Positions 32,094 through 41,376 of a stretch of DNA of 64,000 nt are shown one piece after another. The DNA lies in NCBI RefSeq assembly GCF_905163445.1, contig NC_053181.1, positions 4,464,001 through 4,528,000 on the forward strand, written 5' to 3'. The notes under the pieces were generated by a model. The model was not told the origin of the DNA. It searched no databases and worked only from the letters and a program-made list of their open reading frames with translations. Source of the DNA: Pararge aegeria (lineage: Eukaryota > Arthropoda > Insecta > Lepidoptera > Nymphalidae). Numbering within the stretch: the first letter of the stretch is position 1; each line of letters starts with the position of its first letter. Both the position numbers and the translations under genes were made by a program.

Positions 32094-32460
32094 TACAAGA
32101 AACGAAAAAAAAGGAACATTAAGGAAATAGTACAAAAATATTGGACTTTAGTCGATCTTAAAAGAGTATGTAAAATGTTTATTGAATGGATTGAGGTGCT
32201 GGGATCCCTATCCATGTCAAATAAGCAACAATAACATTTTATGTGAAACATTTAATAACTAAAATGTGCAATCGTTATTATCAGGCATATAATATTATTT
32301 CATAGAGAAAAAGTTTTTTTTAGTATCGATACAATCTTATGTAGATAAACCTTGCCCTTTACATGATGCTTTTTGGACTTATAGTTTAAGAGATAATATA
32401 AATTTAAAGTATTCCGCGATCAGCCTTTAGGTTTTTTAGAACTTATAAGTTAGTCTTATA
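32094..32460. other. No gene seen
   Basis: AT-rich. Confidence 0.45.
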
Positions 32461-32462
32461 GT

Positions 32463-32592
32463 TCTGTGTGGAGTTTAGTTCGGTATGTCCCTTTCAGAGG
32501 GCGGGGGGCAGTACTACATAGCCCCCTTAGTCCTTTCTCCCCAATGGATGGAGGTAGCCATAAAGCACAGAACCAATTAAAAAAAAAAAAGG
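32463..32592 (+). mobile_element. R1-like LINE 3' end, poly(A)
   Basis: TGTGTGGAGTTTAGTTCGGT, GGATGGAGGTAGCCATAAAG and an A-run at 32580-32590. A sister of 27221-27394. A target duplication is not clear (GTTAGT on both sides only). Confidence 0.6.
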
Positions 32593-32699
32593 TTAGTTTG
32601 GCGGGTACTTTACGCGGTGCTGATCATTTTTGTAAACACCAAGATACTTTGTATGTATACGTTTTAAACTGTATACCCCACGTTTTCGTTTTTCTTTTT

Positions 32700-32838
32700 A
32701 GTTTTCCTAATCGTAAGGTTACCTGGCAGAGATCACTACTTAGCGATAAGGCCGCCTTTTTTATCCTACGCATTCTTTAAGTGTTTTTCTTTCTTTTGTA
32801 CGGTGCAGTGTACAAATAAAGAGTATAAATATTAAATA
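32700..32838 (+). mobile_element. LINE 3'-end module (GATAAGGCCGCC type)
   Basis: CGTAAGGTTACCTGGCAGAG, TACTTAGCGATAAGGCCGCC, CAGTGTACAAATAAAGAG. Confidence 0.65.
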
Positions 32839-32935
32839 CCATGGGAAAATCTTTATGTATTTATGGATGTAGATAAACAATTTCACGTTAAGCCCAGTTA
32901 TTGTAGTGCAGTGTAACAAATAGTGTATTAGTGCG

Positions 32936-33012
32936 TGCACAGAATTAAGAACATACAGTAACCGCCTACGCGACTAATATTGAAGTATCAAAAACCACTC
33001 TAATTTAGTAGT
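32936..33012 (+). repeat. Dispersed repeat, inverted copy at 38390-38455
   Basis: CACAGAATTAAGAAC and CGACTAATATTGAAGTATCA, AAAAACCACTC recur in reverse at 38390-38455. Confidence 0.6.
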
Positions 33013-33695
33013 GCTTCAACAGGCGGTTAGCCACTTCAGTCCATTTTGCAGCTGACATTAATTATTTTACCTCTAATGGTCTAAATATTACCGATAAAAT
33101 GGGAAAAGTTTGTGAGCCAGCACCTTTCCGCGGGTGTGAAGTGAAACGTCGCTGGGTATTTACACGGGTTTTGGCCACAAAGCACTGCATGCAAAAATGG
33201 CTGAATGAGGTTTCTGTATGTTTTAAATTCTGTGAGTGCGTGTATCTTCTTTTTACTACTGAAGGTTGGCCCTCAGCTCAGCTTCTTTCGCAATTACGAT
33301 TTGTTTTTTCTTCCAACGCATCGTTTGCTCACTGTTTTCCATCATTATGAGAGTGAGCAACTGATATTTCTCATATCCCGGACTGTATAAACATAAACAG
33401 TAGATACAAAGCTTACGCAATCCGCATACGCATAGCATGAGATACGCTACTTTACCTAATTAAATTTGGGGTTTTTCAATTAAACCTCCCAGTGGTTTAA
33501 CGTAATTCATAATATTTCCAAAAACTCATTAATTATTTCACAATGATGTCTAATTGTGGACCTTTATGGGCTAATCACTATAAGGATATTATGGTGTTTG
33601 TCACAATTTTATACCTCGGAAATTTCAGACTAAACAAGCGGTTGCTCCGCATTCGTGAGCAACAACGTTCAAAGAGGGTGTGGGCATTTTAAAGG
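33013..33695. other. No gene seen
   Basis: A few ~60-80-codon frames (33099-33350) without domains. Confidence 0.4.
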
Positions 33696-33699
33696 GGGT

Positions 33700-33990
33700 G
33701 TTTAAGCTGAATGTTTGTACGGACTTCGTCAAAAGTTTGGTGTCGATGTGTTTCTATAGAAAGTACAAGAAATCCAAATAGGTTGGACTTATTACACCGT
33801 CCTAGAACAGTGCTGTTTATTAAAAACTTTACTGGGATGTGCATCAACATATATAATAAAATACCAAATAACATAAAGTCATTAACTTTCACGCCTTTTC
33901 AGAGAAAATTATATGAATGGCTTAGCTCTGAAACATTCTACAGCATAAATGACTATTTGCAAATTAAAGTCAAAGTCAAAGTTTAAATGA
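33700..33990 (+). pseudogene. CR1-like RT C-terminal fragment, third family
   Basis: The frame from 33711 reads SIESTRNPNRLDLLHRPRTV, then FTGMCINIYNKIPNNIKSL and LYEWLSSETFYSINDYL. The order xxxGxxIYNKxPxxIKxL...KLxxWLxxxxFYSINDYL is the CR1 RT C-terminal tail seen in A3 (FYNKLPIDILEMSLKKFK.. SIKDYV). Sequence differs enough from A and B to be a separate family. No 3' UTR of A or B type follows, only an AAAGTC hexamer run at 33966-33984. Only about 85 residues survive. Confidence 0.7.
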
Positions 33991-34200
33991 CTAAGTGTTA
34001 TTATTATTTTCTTTTGATATAAATTAATTGAGCGTATGTAACTATTGTGTACCTAACATTGCATGCCAAATTACTGACAATACACTGTACCCTAAACCAA
34101 TATGTAAAACCTTACTCACCTGTATTTTGCATTTTTTTTTTAATTTTTTTTTTAAGTACTGATGTTTTTTTATCTATCTGAGTAGTTCTGTGTTCCGGTC
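33991..34200. other. Low-complexity AT stretch
   Basis: T-run at 34132-34153. No gene. Confidence 0.5.
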
Positions 34201-34202
34201 TG

Positions 34203-34380
34203 AGTAAAACATCGTGAACAAACCCCACATGCCTGAAATTTCTTCATGATGTTCTCAGAAGCGTGTGCATATTTAGAGTTGCACTATTTGGAGTAGTAAA
34301 GCTTTTGGAGGTCGAGCTCACCCGGGGAAGTACCTACTACGACCATGCTTATTTCTGCCACTGAGCAAGTTTTCTGTATT
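34203..34380 (+). mobile_element. SINE2 fragment, decayed
   Basis: AAAACATCGTGAACAAACCC, ACATGCCTGAAATTTC and GATGTTCTCAGAAGCGTGTG match SINE2 body. The rest is unalignable. Confidence 0.5.
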
Positions 34381-34384
34381 TCCG

Positions 34385-34548
34385 TCTAAAGGGCGTGCTT
34401 GTCGGCACATGAGGCTCAACACTTACGCCTCAGGTCAATGGACACAGGGCGGAACATAGCAGAACGATTTTCTTCCAAGCCCTGAGCAACTGTCACTCTG
34501 ATCATAGGCAATGGTTTCCACTTACCATCAGGTGGGTTTGGTACGTCA
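34385..34548 (+). repeat. Dispersed repeat
   Basis: GGCGTGCTTGTCGGCACATG, ACGCCTCAGGTCAATGGACA and ATGGTTTCCACTTACCATCA. The front part is shared with 24785-24905. Confidence 0.5.
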
Positions 34549-36185
34549 TAATGTATTTTATTTCTTAGTATGTGCAATAAAAAATTATATCTTATTATTG
34601 TTGTATAATTATACTAATATTTGAAATCCATAGACAATAACAAAATTTAAAAGATTATAAAACACTCGCTCAAAACTAGCTACGTCCTCTCAGACCACAA
34701 TGTCTTATCAAACCTTCGCGAGCGAAAATATTTGTTCCATCCTTGTTTTCCAAGTTTAAATTGGATATAAGACTAATTAAAATTATTTTGCGTCTTCTAA
34801 TTAACAGGAAAATCATTTCATTGGCGAGTTGAACATGTATTTTTTAACTGTTGTAGCTATTATAGCAACTTACATAAGTTTATTAGATATATGCGTAGTT
34901 TGTGTGGTTATGCATAAAATATATAGTACTTGTATATCAAAAACCTTATGAAAGCTACATTATATACCTACCGCACTGAATATAACTTATATTATACTTT
35001 TATTATCTTAGGCTTTAAAGCAATAATTTCTACTACTTTCTAGCATTACTAATTTTTGTATGCCTAAATATTAATATATATAACAGGAAAAGAGCAAGCT
35101 TCACACCTAAGATATGTAATAAACGCCGCTTATGTATATCTGCAGCACTGGTGCCCAAGGTGCTGCCAGCATTTTTAAATTTATGTAGATATCTGCCTCG
35201 TGAACAACCCCAAATCGTAGTTTTGCAGTACTCTGATAATGGTACTGAAAGAAAGGAAGCGAAATGGATACACTAAGCAGTACCTGAAGCCCGAACCGAA
35301 CGCCTTGAAGCATGTTAAGCTGTCGGACCCGAGCCATATACAACTTGTAACCGAATTACGAAATAATGTTTAAGGATGCATACGTATATTTCATAAGGAT
35401 TCACCCTGTAAAAATATTAAATTAAAAGAAGCATATTTACTATTCTATAAAAACTAATTCAAAACACAAAAGTGTTTACTTATGACAACCCTATTGAAGA
35501 TAAAAGAACGAAACGCGTATAGTACCTATGATACGCGACGTGACAGGAGTCACATGATCTTATTTTGCACGCGATGTCAGGGCTGTATCTTTCAGTAAAA
35601 ACTATGGCAGTGGTTTACTCAAAAACTATTAGGTTTTCGGTTGTACAGATAAGTCTCAGAGACAGTACTAAAGCCATTGGAGTATTATTTCGGTTTTCAT
35701 TTACACTTTGTATACAATCCCACTTACTTACGTAGTGATATGTATTATATCACATGCCTATGACAGACAGAGAAAGAAAGAGTTTTATTTGTTCTTATAC
35801 GGAGACTTTCCGTGTAACCTGTTAACGATGACAGTTAAAAATACACAAACTATTTCTATCTTTATTTTCTATCTCTACAACAGCGTCATAGGAACAAGTG
35901 CGCGATTGTTTATAGCCGCAAAGTGTTGGATATTTATTTTGTTAAGTCGAGTTTTATCGCACGCCTCTGTGGGAACAGCACAGGGTCTCGGATGTAAGCA
36001 ATATTGCTTATTAACATAACAATAATATATTATCTGTGGCTAAACAACGCTTCCCGAAACAATCCGCGGGATCTGAAAATGTACAATGTCTGAAGTGCTT
36101 GTTTCTATATTGTAGAGCTACAAACTGAGCTAGTTTTAACTATTGCAGTGGTGGGAATTCCATTACAATATTAAATGTAGAGAAA
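34549..36185. other. No gene or recognised repeat
   Basis: A 103-codon frame at 35708-36019 has hydrophobic patches but no domain. A 78-codon minus frame at 35107-35343 likewise. I do not call either. Confidence 0.4.
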
Positions 36186-36189
36186 GCAA

Positions 36190-36405
36190 TCAAATCAATT
36201 AGCTACAACAGTCCACAGCTGGTATCTCCAAGGGAAGGAAAGGACGGTTTGGTGATCTCATTAGATGCTATTAGTAACAGTTGATATTGCTGCACGTTGT
36301 CGGTTATAATCCCTTAGTCGCCCCGACAGCCAAGGGGAGGTGGGGGGTGGTAGCAACTATTTTCTGATACGCCGTCACCGTACGGCAATAGAAAGCAATA
36401 CTTGT
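36190..36405 (-). repeat. LINE 3'-UTR-like module, reversed
   Basis: ACAGTCCACAGCTGGTATCT, ATAATCCCTTAGTCGCCCCG, CCAAGGGGAGGTGGGGGGTG, TCTGATACGCCGTCACCGTA. Mirror of 29372-29600. Confidence 0.55.
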
Positions 36406-36748
36406 ATAATATTATTTTACCTAGGCTCAGGGTCGTCAGTGGGCGATGAAAAGAGCTATTTCTTGGAGTACCTTTACGTGATTAAATCAGAGATGAGGAC
36501 TTGGTTGACTGGCTCATAGAAAGATAGGCTCCAAGTTTTTGGAATGGTCACGCCACACTGCTGAAAACCCTGTTTGTGGACAGGCGACATAAAACAGATC
36601 AAAGCGGCAAAAGACTAAGGGACGTAAGGGATTTCATTGGGATTTATAAAAGATTTACAGTCTGTTTACATACATCGGTAAGGATGATAATTGACTTATA
36701 TCTTTTGAGCATTTATGGTTAAGTTACAGGTAGCAGAAAAGCAGTTAA

Positions 36749-36863
36749 CACCACTACTCATACTTATTAAAATAATGTACATTTTTTTTTGGTTCTTGAA
36801 GACGAAACACCACTACTCATACTTATTATATACTCATATTATTTTTGGTTCTTGAAGACGAAA
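36749..36863 (+). repeat. Tandem duplication, 59 and 56 bp
   Basis: CACCACTACTCATACTTATT ... GGTTCTTGAAGACGAAA occurs at 36749-36807 and again at 36808-36863, with small differences in the AT-rich centre. A recent local duplication. Confidence 0.9.
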
Positions 36864-37081
36864 TGAATGTTATATTTTACCAAGACTACATTACGAAGTT
36901 GCTGTATTAGGTACAGCTGATAGCAAAAAGTTAATTATTACTAAGTATCTGTGTAATAATATTTTCCAAATTATTCTCACGTTATTTCTCAACGTTATAA
37001 CGTTTATAACATGGAAGATTATAGCAAAAAATCTCACATAAAACACAGGAAACTAGTTACATAACCTTGCAGTGTGGTGGC

Positions 37082-37171
37082 CACATGTCTCCTAGCTAAC
37101 CTTGGAGGCTATGTGGGAACGTTTACTGCGGAGTCATGCACTACGGTATATTCATGTATGCGGCCAAAATG
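37082..37171 (+). repeat. Direct repeat, unit 1
   Basis: CACATGTCTCCTAGCTAACC, TTGGAGGCTATGTGGGAAC, TACGGTATATTCATGTATGC. Pairs with 37641-37738. Confidence 0.7.
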
Positions 37172-37212
37172 TAATTGTTTAAATTGCCTACATTTATCAG
37201 GTACCTACTAAA

Positions 37213-37337
37213 CAGTGATAATACCTACTAAATAGCGGGTAAGCTGTCGGCTTCCCTTTCGCGTGGACCAAGATCGAACCCCGGCATGCACTTCTAACTT
37301 TTCGGAGTTATGTGCGTTTTATAATTTTAATTACGGT
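37213..37337 (+). mobile_element. SINE2 head fragment
   Basis: AAGCTGTCGGCTTCCCTTTC, AGATCGAACCCCGGCATGCA, TTTTCGGAGTTATGTGCGTT. Body lost. Confidence 0.75.
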
Positions 37338-37640
37338 TTCTTATTAATCCCGAACCGTTTGTTTTCCTGAGATAAAACGTAGCTCCGTCTTTTAAACTAA
37401 TTCTATGACAAAAATACAGTTGATGTTTTGCTTAGTTAGGGCGTTAAGTAACAACAAACAAACATACTTGCGCATTTATAACATTAGTGAGGTGTTATTA
37501 CCAGTGATTCTACATTCACGTTTTACCGATGTACTTAACTTTAGGAAGAAAATACTCCGTAAGATTACCTGAATGTTATCTGTCACTGTTACAAGTCGAA
37601 ATGCGTGTTGGTTATGATTTCAAAGTCATACATAATTAGG
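37338..37640. other. No gene seen
   Basis: Unique-looking sequence between the two direct repeat units. Confidence 0.4.
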
Positions 37641-37738
37641 GCACACGTCTCCCACTTAGCCTTGGACGCTGTGTGTGAACACTCTAGTGCTGTCTAGCTA
37701 CGCACCATGGTATATTATGCGCTTATGTTACCAAAATG
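37641..37738 (+). repeat. Direct repeat, unit 2
   Basis: CACACGTCTCCCACTTAGCC, TTGGACGCTGTGTGTGAACA, CATGGTATATTATGCGCTTA. About 560 bp after unit 1. Confidence 0.7.
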
Positions 37739-37869
37739 GTGTTTCGAAACCATCTCTGTTTGTATTCATTTGATACTTTGTAGTCATTGAATTAAGAACA
37801 AACAGAATCCTCATTCAGCCATTATTGTATGCAGTGCATTGTGTCCAAAAACAGTATTGGATAGAAGCA

Positions 37870-38072
37870 GGCCTTACTTTGCGGAAATCCATGATATATC
37901 ATGAAAATTCCCGCGAAAAGCAGGAGAATCTGTATGGTGTAAATTATAATTTCTTCAATCCTTATACCTCCACACCAAACAGATCTTCGGCAATGTACCC
38001 TCTATGCAAGTTTCGCTCCGAAACCGGAGCACCCTCAGTAGATGTTGACTTTACAATGAATAATTGATAAGA
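37870..38072. mobile_element. PAL half element (left arm only)
   Basis: Outer end TTTGCGGAAATCCATGATAT, then AAGCAGGAGAATCTGTATGG, CCACACCAAACAGATCTTCG, AAGTTTCGCTCCGAAACCGG, GATGTTGACTTTACAATGAA. It stops at the hinge, where a Helitron-like unit begins. About 17 bp (AAGCTTAATTTGCTATA) are missing near the outer end. Confidence 0.8.
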
Positions 38073-38074
38073 TA

Positions 38075-38227
38075 TCTTTATATATATATTTTTTGTGTGC
38101 GTGTGCCACTGAACTCCTCCTAGACGGCTGGACCGATTTGAATGAATTTTTTGGTATACGTTTGGGTGGTACCCTGGATGGTTTCGATTCACAAATTAGC
38201 GCGACAGATGGCGCTGGAGTCCGCTAG
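38075..38227 (+). mobile_element. Helitron-like non-autonomous unit, copy 2
   Basis: 153 bp starting TCTTTATATATATATT and ending CCGCTAG, with A at 38074 and T at 38228. Inner match to copy 1 over CACTGAACTCCTCC, ACGGCTGGACCGATTTGAAT and GACAGATGGCGCTGG. Confidence 0.62.
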
Positions 38228-38389
38228 TATATATATAAAAACAGTAAAAACCGCTATATATCCAAAAACAGTAAAAAAGCTCCGAGCACGTTTCACTTTA
38301 CACCGCGCAACATTACACGTCAAATAACTACTGTCATCTGCTCAATGTTATAAAGTTACTCACCGTTTGTTCGAGAAACCATTAAAAAA

Positions 38390-38455
38390 TGGAGTGGTTT
38401 TTGATGCTTCAATATTAGTCGTGTACACGATTTCTCATTGTTCTTAATTCTGTGT
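38390..38455 (-). repeat. Dispersed repeat, inverted copy of 32936-33012
   Basis: GAGTGGTTTTTGATGCTTCA, ATATTAGTCGTG and GTTCTTAATTCTGTG are the complements of the copy at 32.9 kb. Confidence 0.6.
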
Positions 38456-38544
38456 TTGTTTTTATGAAATCTGGCTCATGTATGTACTTAAATTAATATA
38501 AAGATTTGTCTGGTTGTCTGGTTGTGTCACGGATTAAAGCAAAT

Positions 38545-38645
38545 TATTTCAAATCGTTGGTAGATTCATTACAAACAGCGAGACATGACTTTCCAAAAGT
38601 GCTCATAAAGGAGGCTTACTTTTTGAACTTAAATTTAATGCTGAG
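38545..38645 (+). mobile_element. CR1-B 3'-UTR scrap
   Basis: TGGTAGATTCATTACAAACA, CCAAAAGTGCTCATAAAGG and TTTTTGAACTTAAATTTAAT are a decayed B 3' UTR. Confidence 0.5.
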
Positions 38646-38990
38646 ATATTTGAAGATTGATGGCCCAGTGGGTAGAAGCTCGACTTCACTTTCACCACCC
38701 CTCCTCTCTCCTCGGTTGTCGTACTGTTATAGCGGAAAGTTCGGTGTTTATAAAATTTCGGTGTAAAAAAAACACAAACTGATCTTAACACCACTTTATT
38801 ATGTATAATCTACATTAACCACTTTACTATTTACTTGGGTTATACTTGTCGCGGAACCCTCATACCTCCTTGCTGAAAGCCAACCGGCAGGAAGCAACTA
38901 TAGGGCCGTAGTTGAGCAGCAATTCGACAAAACAATAAGAACTATATGGTAAAAAGTATCGATTCTATAGGCCCATATTGCTGATCGACA
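38646..38990. other. No gene seen
   Basis: GGCCCAGTGGGTAGAAGCTC at 38662 recalls a SINE2 head and CCACCCCTCCTCTCTCCTCG is C-rich. Otherwise nothing. Confidence 0.4.
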
Positions 38991-38991
38991 A

Positions 38992-39250
38992 TTAAATATA
39001 AATAAATAAATATACTACTACAATACAGACATCGCAATCTGACCCCAAAGTAAGCGTAGCTTGTGTTTTGGGTACTAAGATGAGTGATGAATATTTTTAT
39101 GAATAATATACATAAGTACTTATTATATACAAATAAACACACAGCACTGAAAAAAATTCGTGCTCATCACACAAACATATTCCAGTTGTGGGAATCGAAC
39201 CGACGGCCACTCAGAAAGCAGGGCTGCCCACTGCGCCAGTCGGCCGTCAA
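38992..39250 (-). mobile_element. SINE1, full length
   Basis: (AAAT)n tail, CCAAAGTAAGCGTAGCTTGT, GGGAATCGAACCGACGGCC (B-box complement) and GCGCCAGTCGGCCGTCAA. Confidence 0.85.
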
Positions 39251-39309
39251 TATTGACATGAATACGGAAATAGCAAGTCAGCAATATGCGGACAGTAGCT
39301 AGGGTTATA

Positions 39310-39415
39310 ACAGTACGTTACGGAGAGCGGGCAGCGTACTCTGTGTCATACTAACCAGTGCTAATATTCCTGGTGGAAAAGGTCTTTAGTCCACCAGTGG
39401 ACTGTTATAGTATTA
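39310..39415 (+). repeat. LINE 3'-UTR-like module (CAGCAGTGGACTG type)
   Basis: CGGAGAGCGGGCAGCGTACT, GGTGGAAAAGGTCTTTAGTC and CACCAGTGGACTGTTATAG. Confidence 0.5.
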
Positions 39416-39780
39416 ACTAGTTTCTAATTAGTATACTTGATACAAGATGCGGTCAATTAAATTTTGAAACCACGTATAGATGAAGTACTATGCTAGGTAT
39501 GATTTCGCTATATTTAACCACACAAAATAGTAGCCCCCGCGAGGATATAGAAATTCCCCGCTGGCAAATATTTTTATTAATGAAAAATTTGTTTGCTGTT
39601 TTTTGCGGTTAATGTTGGCAATGTTTTCATGATTATCAAATTATAACGAGTGGGGAAGCCCAAAAAATACCTGCAAATAATAAGTTACCATACCCAGTAA
39701 ATTATATATAGGTTTTTCTAGGTATGGGAAACCACATGACAAATAGTTATCCTACTATATCCTGCTGTATGTATTTTAGT
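39416..39780. other. No gene seen
   Basis: No module recognised. Confidence 0.45.
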
Positions 39781-39784
39781 AATA

Positions 39785-40060
39785 TTATAAATGTGAAAGT
39801 GTGGATGTTTGTTACTCAATCACGCAAAAACGCCTGAACGGATTTGGATAAAGTTTGGTATGCATGCAGCCTTCGACATGGAATAGAACATAGGCTTCCT
39901 TTTATCCAGATTCCTCAAGTAGTTCCTCAGGTAAATTCGATTTTTTTTTACGAGCTAAGCCGCGAACAGACATCTTTGTAATTCGGTATGCATGTCACCT
40001 ATGCTATGGAAAAGGACATGTTCTTTCTATACCGATCTCTCAAATAGTTCGCGTGAAAAT
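39785..40060 (-). repeat. 'CTAGCTGTTGCCC'-like repeat, decayed
   Basis: AATATTATAAATGTGAAAGT, TCACGCAAAAACGCCTGAAC and TTTGGTATGCATGCAGCC resemble the 3' half of the repeat at 24945-25353, in the same orientation. Confidence 0.5.
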
Positions 40061-40086
40061 TCGCAACGTGCGAAGCTTTTTGAACC

Positions 40087-40143
40087 CAATTCTGAAGTCC
40101 ACGCGGAAGAACCGCGACTTCTTCCGCGTGGACTTCAGAATTG
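40087..40143. repeat. Perfect 24-bp inverted repeat, 9-nt loop
   Basis: Arms 40087-40110 and 40120-40143 are exact complements (CAATTCTGAAGTCCACGCGG...). The arms are GC-rich at the centre, so a stable hairpin. The sequence around them resembles no MITE end. Confidence 0.95.
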
Positions 40144-40199
40144 CAGAAGCTAGTTGATGATATGTGGCTTAGCCACGTCCATAAAATCAAATTCCTACC

Positions 40200-40490
40200 A
40201 TTCCTACCCCTTAGCGAAGCGTTGAGCGCTGTTGATTGAAGTAGAGCATCTGGAGTAGGGGTAATTTGGGAATTTACAATTTCTGAATTTCCTCTGTTCT
40301 TCCACCTTGCTGACAAAGCTAAGCGATTTTGCGTTTTGGTACGATGTCGCGTAGAAATCGATTAGGGGTATAGGCGTAATGTAACGTCCATACTCTTAAC
40401 GGGTTAGCCCGTAACCATCTTAGATTGCATCATCACTTACCATAATCATATGAGATTGTAGTCAAGGGCTAACTCGTAGTGGAATAAAAA
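40200..40490 (+). mobile_element. SINE3, nearly full length
   Basis: Decayed head TTAGCGAAGCGTTGAGCGCT, then TAATTTGGGAATTTACAATT, GTACGATGTCGCGTAGAAAT, and tail GATTGTAGTCAAGGGCTAAC. Confidence 0.75.
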
Positions 40491-41080
40491 ACCTAGATAC
40501 TTTCTTACTTGGTTATTTAAGGTTGTGGAACTTAACGTTTCCCAGTTCTGTTAATTTGTTTTGTCATCGAAACTTTTTGTGCACCCTTGAAAGTTTCCTG
40601 CTGAATATTTTTAAGAATAAATCAAATTCAAATTCAGATTCAAAAATTCCTTAGTATAGCAAGGCACGTATGCTTATTTAATAAGTAAATGATTAAATCA
40701 TTAACTGCCACTTGATTCTCTATGGCACTGCAAAATGTACTTTGTGATCATTGTGTAAATAAAAAAAAGTATAATTAGAATGTGTGAAAGAATTAAGGCC
40801 CACGTCCGCCCACATTGAAGCAGCGTGGTGGGTTTGAGTTAAGCTAAGCTATAATTCCAATTAATTTAAAATAAAGAGCTAAAGGGTATCTCAGCACAGA
40901 ACATAATTATCGATCAGTTAATTTTATTACCATGTTTTTGTGCTTGATTGAAATAATTGAATTCCATTTTTCTTTTTAATTCGTGTTTTTTGTGACGTCA
41001 CACATTTCAATGAAACTCCCACCGCTATGACTAAACTGACGGAACTTGATAAAAAAATATCACAAATTTATACATAACAC
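40491..41080. other. No gene; LINE tail scraps
   Basis: An AAATTCAAATTCAGATTCAA hexamer run at 40623-40645 looks like a CR1 tail alone. GCAGCGTGGTGGGTTTGAGT at 40822 is a SINE2 scrap. Confidence 0.4.
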
Positions 41081-41082
41081 TA

Positions 41083-41165
41083 GCTGTTGCCCGCGACTTC
41101 GTCTGCGTTTGATATTGTTTTTAAAGTACTCAGTATCGCTAAGCCTTAAATGAGTATAGTAGTAT
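41083..41165 (+). repeat. 'CTAGCTGTTGCCC' repeat, 5' part, interrupted by CR1-B2
   Basis: CACTAGCTGTTGCCCGCGAC, TTCGTCTGCGTTTGATATTG. Its continuation (TAAGCTATCCTATCTCTTAA, GTTGG...) appears at 45115-45240, beyond B2. Confidence 0.65.
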
Positions 41166-41376
41166 ATATATAAAATTCAAAATTTCAAAATTCAAAATTC
41201 ATTTATTTCAAGTAGGCCTAATATAAGCACTTTTGAAACGTCAAGTCTGTCTGTTTGTAGTGATTCTACCACCGGTTCGGAAGGCAGATTCTACCGAGAA
41301 GAAGCCGGCAAGAAACTCAGCAGTTGCTCTTTTCCAACATCAACAGTTTACATTTTGTATTTTAACATTCATTTTT

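Noticed and set aside
35708..36019. 103-codon membrane-like ORF
   Set aside because: No domain, no repeat support, AT-driven hydrophobicity; length is within chance for this composition.
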